From contig CANQSC010000071.1 in NCBI GenBank assembly GCA_947626445.1, forward strand, positions 1-5,112: a stretch of DNA of 5,112 nucleotides, given 5' to 3'. This DNA comes from an uncultured Bacilli bacterium. Lineage in GTDB: Bacteria; Bacillota_I; Bacilli_A; RF39; UBA660. This document shows, one piece after another, positions 1 through 5,112 of the stretch. How positions within the stretch are numbered: the first letter of the stretch is position 1; every line of letters starts with the position of its first letter. A program made the position numbers and the translations under genes. The notes beneath the pieces were generated by a model. The model saw only the letters and a program-made list of their open reading frames with translations. It did no database searches and was not told the origin of the DNA.

Positions 1-1
1 T

Positions 2-100
2 TTAATTAAATTTGTAGAAGATAGAATAAATTTTTTAATTCAAAATAATCGATACTTTATGCAAATTAAAATAATAACAATAGGATATGCTCCTTCTTAA
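2..100 (+). CDS. possible 3' end of an upstream gene (partial, doubtful)
   Basis: One frame is open from the left edge to a TAA at 98-100. It gives 32 residues ending ...IKIITIGYAPS, with a fairly protein-like mix (charged FVEDR followed by a hydrophobic stretch). No family is recognisable. In DNA this A+T-rich an open run of 32 codons in one of six frames is not rare, so this could be chance. If real, the stop codon falls inside the perfect palindrome at 88-109, and the gene would end just before the transposition operon, possibly as a gene interrupted by the element or as its left neighbour. Sequence upstream of the window would decide. Confidence 0.22.
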   Translation, partial: LIKFVEDRINFLIQNNRYFMQIKIITIGYAPS

Positions 101-109
101 GAAGGAGCA
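88..109. repeat. perfect 22-bp palindrome in the transposase leader
   Basis: Two 11-bp arms (TGCTCCTTCTT and AAGAAGGAGCA) meet with no spacer. As RNA this would form a 9-bp stem with a UUAA loop. No T-run follows on either strand, so a standard intrinsic terminator is not supported. It is much more G+C-rich than its surroundings. The right arm contains a Shine-Dalgarno-like AAGGAG with no start codon at a useful distance. The left arm contains CTCCTT, complementary to the AAGGAG of the real transposase ribosome-binding site. It could be a protein-binding operator, a transposase-binding site near the left end, or an RNA structure; the sequence alone does not decide. Confidence 0.75.
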
Positions 110-126
110 CCAACATAAGGTTACCA

Positions 127-155
127 TTTTCATTGAAAATAATAATTAATATAAT
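127..155 (+). promoter_or_regulatory. sigma-A-type promoter of the transposition operon
   Basis: A perfect -10 hexamer TATAAT lies at 150-155. With a 17-bp spacer the -35 position is TTTTCA at 127-132, matching TTGACA at four of six bases. Transcription would start near 161-163, leaving a leader of only about 20 nt that still includes the ribosome-binding site. The -35 overlaps one TTTCA-N-TGAAA palindrome and the predicted start site lies in the other, so a repressor bound at these sites would block the promoter. TATAAT strings occur by chance in A+T-rich DNA, but position and spacing here are good. Confidence 0.6.
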
Positions 156-166
156 CAATTTCAATG

Positions 167-176
167 AAAGGAGGTG
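167..176 (+). promoter_or_regulatory. ribosome-binding site of the transposase
   Basis: AAAGGAGGTG is a near-perfect Shine-Dalgarno sequence whose AGGAGG ends 7 nt before ATG at 182. It lies inside the longer reading frame that opens at ATG 164, which rules out 164 as the start and fixes translation at 182. Confidence 0.9.
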
Positions 177-181
177 CCAAA

Positions 182-1459
182 ATGAAGAAAAATAATAGAG
201 ATATAAGTTTATTTAGGTTTAGTATAATAGCTCCAATAATAAATAATACCCACGGATTTAAAACTAAAACAGCTTATATTGATTTCATCACGTCTAAAAT
301 ACACCATTATGATGGAAAAGATTATAAATTAACTCCAAGTTGTATTTATAGATGGGTAAATTTATATAGAAAAGAAGGAATAACAGCTTTAGAAAATAAA
401 ACTAGAAGTGATTATAAATCAAGTAGGAAATTAACTCCAAATATAGTAGAAAAAATAAAAGAAATAAGAGAACAATATCCAAATATAACAGGAACAGCAA
501 TGTATAAAAAAATGATAAAAGAACAGATATTAAACCAAAAAGATATTACTCTTAATGCTTTTTTAAGATTCATAAAAAACAATAATTTAAAAGCAAGTCA
601 AGTAACAAATATTGAAAGGAGAATGTTTGAAATGGAGTATTCGAATCAATGTTGGCAAGGAGATTCATCTGTAGGTCCTTATATAAAAATAAATAATATA
701 AAATATAAAACATATATAATCATGCTTGTTGATGATAAATCAAGAATGATAATGGGATATGATATATTTTTTAATGATACAGCAATAAATATGCAAAAAG
801 TATTTAAAACAGCAGTAGAAACATATGGAATACCTAAAAAACTATTTGTAGATAATGGAGGACCATATGATAATAAACAATTATCATATATATGTGCATC
901 ATTAGGTGTAGAACTAATACATGCTAAGCCTTATAGTCCAGAAAGTAAAGCAAAGCAAGAAAGATTATTTAGAACCATAAAAGATGGATGGATGAGAGCA
1001 ATAGATTGGAATAGTTTTAAAAGTTTAGAAGATATTAAAAAAAGTTTAGAAAAATTTTTAAGAGAAAATTATATAAATAAAAAACATTCAACAACAAAAG
1101 AAACACCAAATGATAGATGGCATGAAGATTTTGATTTAATAAAATATAAAACTGAAGAAGAAATAAGAGAAGCATTTCTTCATCGAACTACTAAAAAAGT
1201 AAGATTAGATAGAACTATAAGATTTAATAATGAATATTATGAAGTACCATATAAATATGTTGGTCAAACAATTGAATTAAGATACAATCCAAATAATTTA
1301 AAAGTTTTATATTTATATGAAGATAATAAATATCTAGAAGAAATAAGAATGGTAGATAAAGTAGCCAATGGTAAATCAAAAAGAACAAATAATATAGATT
1401 ATTCAAAAATGATAAATGATGAAAGAGATGTAATAGAAAAGGATAGTGAATATGTATAG
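182..1459 (+). CDS. DDE transposase, Mu/TniA-like (rve integrase core)
   Basis: A 425-aa transposase expected to cut and join the ends of a mobile element together with the ATPase encoded next. Residues about 28-78 form a helix-turn-helix region with the motif IYRWVNLYRKEGITAL, and 84-136 look like a second DNA-binding domain. The RNase H-like catalytic core spans about 150-294, with D161 (WQGD), D224 (VDNG) and E260 (KQERLF); 35 residues separate the last two, the classic D-35-E spacing. A small C-terminal beta-rich domain at about 338-392 resembles the Mu transposase C-terminal barrel. All catalytic residues are present and the frame is unbroken, so it looks functional. Start ATG 182 is set by the ribosome-binding site; an in-frame ATG at 164 precedes that site. 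It is shorter than TniA/TnsB (over 500 aa) and could also be named IS481-like in automated annotation. The gene overlaps the ATPase gene by 8 bp. Confidence 0.93.
   Translation: MKKNNRDISLFRFSIIAPIINNTHGFKTKTAYIDFITSKIHHYDGKDYKLTPSCIYRWVNLYRKEGITALENKTRSDYKSSRKLTPNIVEKIKEIREQYPNITGTAMYKKMIKEQILNQKDITLNAFLRFIKNNNLKASQVTNIERRMFEMEYSNQCWQGDSSVGPYIKINNIKYKTYIIMLVDDKSRMIMGYDIFFNDTAINMQKVFKTAVETYGIPKKLFVDNGGPYDNKQLSYICASLGVELIHAKPYSPESKAKQERLFRTIKDGWMRAIDWNSFKSLEDIKKSLEKFLRENYINKKHSTTKETPNDRWHEDFDLIKYKTEEEIREAFLHRTTKKVRLDRTIRFNNEYYEVPYKYVGQTIELRYNPNNLKVLYLYEDNKYLEEIRMVDKVANGKSKRTNNIDYSKMINDERDVIEKDSEYV
1437..1443 (+). promoter_or_regulatory. ribosome-binding site of the AAA+ ATPase
   Basis: AAAAGGA ends 8 nt before ATG at 1452. 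The alternative GTG at 1446 is only 2 nt away, too close, so 1452 is the preferred start. The site is inside the end of the transposase gene, which suggests translational coupling. Confidence 0.65.
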
Positions 1460-2252
1460 TAGTTATTATGGAATGAGTTGTAATCCATTTTTAAGTGATA
1501 ATAATATTTTATATAAAAGTAAAGATTATCAAGAATGTTATTCAAGATTAAATTATTTAAAAGAAGTAAGAGGATTAGGAGTAATATTAGGAGATCCAGG
1601 ATTAGGAAAAACATATATACTAAATGCTTTTATAGAAAGTTTAAATAAAGACTTATATAAAATAATATATTTAACAGCAAAAGATAATTATAACTTATTT
1701 GACTTTTATAAAGAATTAGCAAATCAATTAAATATAAGTGTAGGAGCATGTTACAAATGTGATTTATATAAAAATATTCAAAATGAAATACAAAGATTAG
1801 TAAAACATCAAAGAATAGAACCAATAATTATAATAGATGATGCTCATTGCTTATCAAATGAAATATTAATAAATTTAAAAATATTATTAGATTTTGATGA
1901 AGATCAAAAAGATTATACAACATTGATATTATGTGGTTGTCCAGAATTAAAAGAAAGATTAATTAAAAAAAATTATGAAACAATATATCAAAGAATAATA
2001 GTAAATTATCAATTACACGGATTATCAAGAGAAGAAGTAAAAGAATATGTAGAAACAAGATTTAAAATAGCAAATATAACAACTCCAATATTTACAGCAA
2101 CAGCATTAAATGCTTTATATAATGTTAGTAAAGCAATACCTAGAAGATTAAACAACTTAATATTAAATTGTTTAATGTTAGGATATCAAAATAAAAAACA
2201 ACTTCTTGATGAAGAAATTGTTAGAAATGCCAAGAATGAATTGGATCTATAG
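1452..2252 (+). CDS. ExeA/TniB/MuB-like AAA+ ATPase, transposition partner
   Basis: A 266-aa cytoplasmic P-loop ATPase. The opening YYGMSCNPF is the usual start of ExeA-type ATPases linked to transposases. Walker A is GDPGLGKT at 47-54, Walker B IIIIDDAH at 125-132 (D129, D130), a sensor-1-like LILCGCPEL lies near 158-166, R181 in YQRI is a candidate arginine finger, and IPRRLNNL at 229-236 is the sensor-2 motif. All nucleotide-binding features are intact. In related systems (MuB, TniB, TnsC) such proteins bind target DNA with ATP, activate the transposase and take part in target choice or immunity; that role is inferred here from family and position. It is ExeA/TniB-like rather than the DnaC-like IstB of IS21. 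Its start overlaps the transposase stop by 8 bp, and the third gene's ribosome-binding site begins at its own stop codon, so the three genes form one operon. Confidence 0.92.
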   Translation: MYSSYYGMSCNPFLSDNNILYKSKDYQECYSRLNYLKEVRGLGVILGDPGLGKTYILNAFIESLNKDLYKIIYLTAKDNYNLFDFYKELANQLNISVGACYKCDLYKNIQNEIQRLVKHQRIEPIIIIDDAHCLSNEILINLKILLDFDEDQKDYTTLILCGCPELKERLIKKNYETIYQRIIVNYQLHGLSREEVKEYVETRFKIANITTPIFTATALNALYNVSKAIPRRLNNLILNCLMLGYQNKKQLLDEEIVRNAKNELDL

Positions 2253-2255
2253 GAG
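2251..2255 (+). promoter_or_regulatory. ribosome-binding site of the small third gene
   Basis: AGGAG starts within the ATPase stop codon and ends 6 nt before ATG at 2262. The ATG at 2256 directly abuts the AGGAG and cannot use it, so 2262 is the likely start. Sharing bases with the previous stop codon points to coupled translation. Confidence 0.8.
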
Positions 2256-2261
2256 ATGCTA

Positions 2262-2492
2262 ATGAAAACATTATTTGTAGATCCAATATTAGGAGAAATA
2301 TCAATACATGATATTATAAACTATTTAGAATTTGAAATAGAAAGAGAAGAAGAAAGACAACAAGAATTAACATCAATGTTACAAGAATGGCAAATTGATA
2401 GTGAAACTATTAACTATATCAATGAATATTACCATTCATCTTATTATCTTAATTTTCTACTATATTGTTTTGAAAATATGGTAGAAGATTAA
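2262..2492 (+). CDS. small acidic protein of unknown function, third gene of the transposition operon
   Basis: A 76-aa protein I do not recognise. It has 17 Asp/Glu against 1 Lys and 2 Arg, so it is very acidic. About residues 14-45 should be helical, with a dense charged patch EIEREEERQQE, possibly a short coiled coil. The C-terminal third is rich in aromatics (NEYYHSSYYLNFLLYCF). There is no signal peptide, no clear membrane segment and only one cysteine, so no zinc finger. It has a good ribosome-binding site, sits 9 bp after the ATPase stop and lies before the operon's terminator, all signs of a real gene. Its place matches that of tniQ/tnsD in Tn7-like units, but size and residues argue against TniQ. 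It could be an accessory or regulatory subunit acting with the transposase or ATPase, or an unrelated passenger; no function can be assigned. Confidence 0.75.
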   Translation: MKTLFVDPILGEISIHDIINYLEFEIEREEERQQELTSMLQEWQIDSETINYINEYYHSSYYLNFLLYCFENMVED

Positions 2493-2509
2493 TTTCTTTT
2501 TCTCTTCAC

Positions 2510-2552
2510 GCTTGTTATTTTAATCATAAAAATTAAAATTGCAAGTTTTTTT
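2510..2552 (+). terminator. rho-independent terminator of the transposition operon
   Basis: Arms 2511-2524 and 2532-2545 pair over 14 positions with one U-U mismatch and one G-U pair, a 7-nt loop, then seven T residues (2546-2552). The hairpin starts 18 nt after the small gene's stop. The opposite strand has no T-run after the hairpin, so it serves the + strand only. Confidence 0.85.
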
Positions 2553-2566
2553 ATATTTTTTCTAAT

Positions 2567-2578
2567 TAGACATGTCTA
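2567..2578. repeat. 12-bp perfect palindrome TAGACATGTCTA
   Basis: A 12-bp perfect palindrome in the intergenic gap between the convergent operon and the GH31 gene. With one mismatched pair it extends to 20 bp (2563-2582). It lies just downstream of the operon terminator. It could be a protein-binding site, part of the element's right end, or an RNA structure; a role is not visible. The rest of 2553-2661 is plain A+T-rich sequence. Confidence 0.5.
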
Positions 2579-2642
2579 TTTACATGATATTATAAAGTGC
2601 ACATTTTTTGTTAGCATAAATTGCAAATGTATAAATAATTAT

Positions 2643-2660
2643 AAATGCTTTTTGGCATCT
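2643..2660 (-). terminator. weak possible terminator of the GH31 gene
   Basis: On the - strand, 1 nt after the GH31 stop, AGATGC and GCATTT can pair over 6 bp (one G-U) around a CAAAA-type loop. They are followed only by a broken T-rich stretch. This is a poor intrinsic terminator but is the best one after this gene. Confidence 0.3.
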
Positions 2661-2661
2661 T

Positions 2662-5034
2662 TTACTGATTATATTCTAATACTCTTATTAGCATTTTTAT
2701 AAATCTTATATCTAAACCTTTTTTCTTTAATTTCTTTAAAGCAATTCTTTTCTTAGATATCGATTTATCACTAAATAAAATTTTTGCTAATAATTCTTTC
2801 ATATTTGTTTCAATTGGTAAATCATTAATAATTGAATCTATTTCTTCATTTATTAAACGTACAGCATCTATTTCAATATTTTTACCTTTACAATTAATAG
2901 TTAATTGTTTAGTAGTATCTATATTATCTACTTCTACAACAAAATCATTATCATCAACATAACATTTCTTATCAATAACATTTTGTTCTAAATATACTAT
3001 TACATCATCAGCTTTTCTGGTATTTCTAAATCTTATTTTATAATTTCTTTTATCAGGAATAATACCACTTTTACCTTCTAATGGTCTAATAATAACTGTA
3101 TAGTTATTTTGCAAATAATTATAATCAAAAGCAGTTATTATGTATTCACCATTTAAATAATTATTAGTTATACCATCATCTTCATATAATTTGTATATAT
3201 TACTTTTTCCAGGGAATATATGAACTTCTAATGTTTTAGGTAAAGACATATCATTTAAATTATCTCCTAAAATTTGTAAAGGAATAATTGAGCCTGATTT
3301 AGCAAACACTGGATAATCTTGATCTTTATAAAAAGTAACATATCTTTTATTACCTGGAAACTTTTTACCAGTATTAAAATCATACCACATACCTTCAGGT
3401 AAAAAGATATGTTGAACAGTTCTATTCATAATATAATCTCTTCTTGTTAAAATAGGGGCGACTAAAAGTTCAGTACCAAAAGCATATTCATTTTTATAAC
3501 GTGGTTCATCATATATTTCTGGATTAGTATAAAATATAGGTTGGATAAGTGGTAATCCAGTTTTATGATATTTATAATTTTCTGAATATAAATATGGTAT
3601 TAATTGTTGTCTTAATCTTGTATAATTTCTAACTATACTTCTAGTTTTAACATCCCATAACCAAGGTTCTCTTTTATAATATTTTCCTTCTTTAGAAGCA
3701 AATCTAAATATTGGACTAAAACAACCAAATTGAACATATCTTATATATAATTCAGCTTCTTCTATTCCTTGTTCATAGCCACCAATATCATGGCTCCACC
3801 AAGATATTCCTTTACTAGCTGCTAAAGCGGTAAAAAATGGAATATTACTAAATGATTCCCATGATACTTTATTTTTTCCACTTAATAAAACACTATAACG
3901 ATGAGTTGCATATAAAGGATTATCAGATACTAAGAATGGTCTTTTATTATTTTGTAATTGCTCATATTTAAATTGATAATTTAATAATGCTCTTTTAGCT
4001 TCAATATTAGTAGGTTTACTATAATCTAACCAAAAGAAATCTACACCTATTTGTTTTAAAGGATTAATTAACGATATAAAATATTCATATAAAGTATTTT
4101 TTTCAAAAACATTAAACGGTATAGTACTTTTTAATGTTAATTGCATTTTTCTAGCTATATTATTATAAGCAGCTTCATGCGGCATTATACCTTCAGATGG
4201 ATCAATTTGTAATCCTAAATAAATGTGTTTAGTTTTTAAAAGTTCTATTAATATATTAGGATTAGGAATTAATTTATTATTAAAGGTAAAACCAGTTTTA
4301 TATCTTTCAGGATTATTTTCATCTTTAAGATGCCAATTATCATCTAACATAATAACTGATAATGGTATTTCATATTTATTAAAATTATATATTAAATTTT
4401 CAATATCTAAAGTACTATATTTACCACTTTTATTCCACCAAATACCTAAAGCAAATCTTGGTAATAAATTAGGATAACCTGTTAACATAAAATAATCTCT
4501 TAAACAAAAGCCAAAATCTCTTCGATACATAAATAAATAAGTATCATAATGGTATTCTACTGGTTGTAAAAAACCTTCTGGCGTGACAGCCATGGTTTTA
4601 GAATCATCTATGGTTGCAAAACCATCACCAGAATATAAACCTTTAACAAATTCTAATTGACCATTAACAAAACCTCTACCACTAGTCTTAAAATTTCTAA
4701 GTTCTTTATAATTTGGAGTCCAAGACTTATTACCATTTAAAAGCATTACTTCTAAATTATATCCTTCAAAAGGTTTTTCTTTTAAATATTTTAAACGAAA
4801 ATATTTAGTTTCAATTTCTAATTTTCTTTCATCTTGGGTTACGGTAAGTTCAACAGGTGGAAAAACGCGATTAATAATTTGTTCTGTTAAAGCATCAAAA
4901 AATACTCCGTTTTTACTATATTCTAAACGAATTAATCTCTCAGTTAAAATAGTAATACGATAAGTATTACCTTGAAATATCATATCTGGACGACTTTTTG
5001 CTTTACTATAATCAGGTTGGACAAATCCATTCAT
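2662..5034 (-). CDS. glycoside hydrolase family 31 protein with altered active-site residues
   Basis: A 790-aa protein without signal peptide, so probably cytoplasmic. Domain order fits GH31: N-terminal mutarotase-like beta-sandwich (about 1-190), catalytic (beta/alpha)8 barrel (about 195-520) and C-terminal beta-sandwiches (about 525-725) with the typical YKLYEDDG at 614-621. Recognisable motifs are IMLDDNWH (228-235), WLDY with nucleophile D337, HRYSVLLSG (378-386), WWSHDIGG (412-419) and VQFGCFSPIFR (434-444). Against GH31 enzymes remembered from YicI and relatives, the acid/base Asp of the SGD/GGD motif is K387, the preceding conserved Arg is D371 and the His of RLHS is A446. The family cleaves alpha-glucosides, alpha-xylosides, alpha-galactosides and others; no substrate can be assigned here, and activity is uncertain. 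A Lys-rich helical tail (about 727-790) follows the usual end. ATG 5034 is firm: an in-frame TAG lies 21 nt upstream. It is monocistronic as far as visible and converges on the transposition operon. Confidence 0.93.
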   Translation of the reverse strand: MNGFVQPDYSKAKSRPDMIFQGNTYRITILTERLIRLEYSKNGVFFDALTEQIINRVFPPVELTVTQDERKLEIETKYFRLKYLKEKPFEGYNLEVMLLNGNKSWTPNYKELRNFKTSGRGFVNGQLEFVKGLYSGDGFATIDDSKTMAVTPEGFLQPVEYHYDTYLFMYRRDFGFCLRDYFMLTGYPNLLPRFALGIWWNKSGKYSTLDIENLIYNFNKYEIPLSVIMLDDNWHLKDENNPERYKTGFTFNNKLIPNPNILIELLKTKHIYLGLQIDPSEGIMPHEAAYNNIARKMQLTLKSTIPFNVFEKNTLYEYFISLINPLKQIGVDFFWLDYSKPTNIEAKRALLNYQFKYEQLQNNKRPFLVSDNPLYATHRYSVLLSGKNKVSWESFSNIPFFTALAASKGISWWSHDIGGYEQGIEEAELYIRYVQFGCFSPIFRFASKEGKYYKREPWLWDVKTRSIVRNYTRLRQQLIPYLYSENYKYHKTGLPLIQPIFYTNPEIYDEPRYKNEYAFGTELLVAPILTRRDYIMNRTVQHIFLPEGMWYDFNTGKKFPGNKRYVTFYKDQDYPVFAKSGSIIPLQILGDNLNDMSLPKTLEVHIFPGKSNIYKLYEDDGITNNYLNGEYIITAFDYNYLQNNYTVIIRPLEGKSGIIPDKRNYKIRFRNTRKADDVIVYLEQNVIDKKCYVDDNDFVVEVDNIDTTKQLTINCKGKNIEIDAVRLINEEIDSIINDLPIETNMKELLAKILFSDKSISKKRIALKKLKKKGLDIRFIKMLIRVLEYNQ

Positions 5035-5041
5035 ATTAATA

Positions 5042-5045
5042 CCCC
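5042..5045 (-). promoter_or_regulatory. weak ribosome-binding site of the GH31 gene
   Basis: On the - strand a GGGG tract (in TTGGGGT) ends 7 nt before ATG 5034. The spacing is right but the match to AGGAGG is poor compared with the sites in the transposition operon. Confidence 0.5.
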
Positions 5046-5063
5046 AATTCTTCTATTTAAATA

Positions 5064-5072
5064 AGTATATCA
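5064..5072 (-). promoter_or_regulatory. extended -10 promoter of the GH31 gene
   Basis: The - strand reads TGATATACT, an extended -10 (TGn followed by TATACT) about 30 nt before the start codon. No good -35 is seen at 17 bp, as is common for extended -10 promoters. Confidence 0.5.
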
Positions 5073-5087
5073 CGAAGTTATAAAATT

Positions 5088-5096
5088 TGCTATAAT
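5088..5096 (+). promoter_or_regulatory. outward-facing promoter at the right edge
   Basis: The + strand reads TGCTATAAT, a perfect extended -10, with a predicted start near 5103. The -35 region is weak. It points out of the window and away from the GH31 gene; the two -10 elements lie back to back about 15 bp apart. It implies a divergently transcribed gene beyond 5112, perhaps sharing regulation with GH31. Confidence 0.6.
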
Positions 5097-5112
5097 CTTA
5101 TTGGTGATTTTA

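Larger units (their letters stand above)
120..178 (+). promoter_or_regulatory. leader hairpin able to hide the transposase ribosome-binding site
   Basis: Arms 128-138 (TTTCATTGAAA) and 159-169 (TTTCAATGAAA) are perfectly complementary over 11 bp with a 20-nt loop. The stem can extend outward by U127-G170, then past a small internal loop by C125-G173, C124-G174, A123-U175 and U122-G176, so the whole AGGAGGTG ribosome-binding site would be paired. The promoter TATAAT lies in the loop. A transcript entering from upstream would carry both arms, whereas one started at the internal promoter would begin within the right arm and lack the left one. The pairing is directly visible; the regulatory role is inferred from the analogous design of IS10 and IS50 leaders. 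Confidence 0.6.

Noticed and set aside
88..120. Intrinsic terminator of an upstream gene at the 22-bp palindrome
   Set aside because: No T-run follows on either strand.
36..131. - strand 32-codon reading frame opposite the leader (starting MKMVTLCWCS)
   Set aside because: No ribosome-binding site or protein-like character; its content comes from reading through the palindrome.
164..181. Upstream ATG at 164 as transposase start
   Set aside because: The strong ribosome-binding site AAAGGAGGTG lies after this ATG and is properly spaced for the ATG at 182; nothing suitable precedes 164.
1224..1824. Three - strand reading frames (1224-1406, 1399-1614, 1630-1824)
   Set aside because: They lie antisense within the well-supported transposase and ATPase genes, encode low-complexity Leu/Ile/Tyr-rich strings typical of reversed A+T-rich codons, and show no ribosome-binding sites.
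182..2492. CRISPR-associated or Tn7-like element with TniQ and guide RNA
   Set aside because: No TniQ-like zinc-finger protein, no Cas gene and no repeat-spacer pattern is present; the third gene is only 76 aa.
4223..4477. + strand 84-codon reading frame inside GH31
   Set aside because: It is antisense to the conserved barrel of GH31, has no Shine-Dalgarno or recognisable domain, and is explained by the codon bias of the real gene.
182..5034. Mycoplasma-type genetic code (TGA=Trp)
   Set aside because: All Trp codons in the four main genes are TGG and no in-frame TGA is needed to keep any frame open.

Overview
The window is strongly A+T-rich and looks like a chromosomal segment of a low-GC Gram-positive bacterium (Bacillota, Clostridium-like or an uncultured gut Bacilli/Erysipelotrichia-type lineage). 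This assignment rests on base composition, strong Shine-Dalgarno sites (AGGAGG type), AGA/ATA-rich codon use and the protein families present. Tryptophan is always TGG in the four main genes, with no in-frame TGA, so the standard bacterial code fits and a mycoplasma-type TGA=Trp code is unlikely.

Left half (about 88-2552, + strand): a compact transposition operon. A 425-aa DDE transposase of the Mu/TniA (rve) type has catalytic residues D161, D224 and E260. It overlaps by 8 bp a 266-aa ExeA/TniB/MuB-like AAA+ ATPase, which is followed 9 bp later by a 76-aa very acidic protein of unknown function. A clear rho-independent terminator ends the unit at 2510-2552. The order transposase - AAA+ ATPase - third gene recalls Tn5053/Tn7-like units (tniA-tniB-tniQ), but the third gene is far too small for TniQ and has no zinc-finger cysteines. 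No cargo gene is visible and no convincing terminal inverted repeats were found, so the element's ends are undefined.

The 5' leader of the transposase is the most structured non-coding DNA here. It has a perfect 22-bp palindrome (88-109), then two 11-bp palindromes of the form TTTCA-N-TGAAA whose centres are 31 bp apart. These flank a TATAAT promoter, and as RNA they would pair and bury the transposase Shine-Dalgarno. The geometry suggests that transcripts entering from outside are translationally silenced while the element's own promoter makes an open leader, the logic known from IS10/IS50.

Right half (2662-5034, - strand, convergent with the transposition operon): a 790-aa cytoplasmic glycoside hydrolase family 31 protein. 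The fold and the nucleophile (D337) are kept, but by my alignment from memory the usual acid/base Asp is Lys387, a substrate-binding Arg is Asp371 and a conserved His is Ala446. It is either a GH31 with altered chemistry or specificity, or a non-catalytic relative. The right edge (5035-5112) holds its extended -10 promoter and an excellent outward-facing extended -10, implying a divergently transcribed gene beyond the window.
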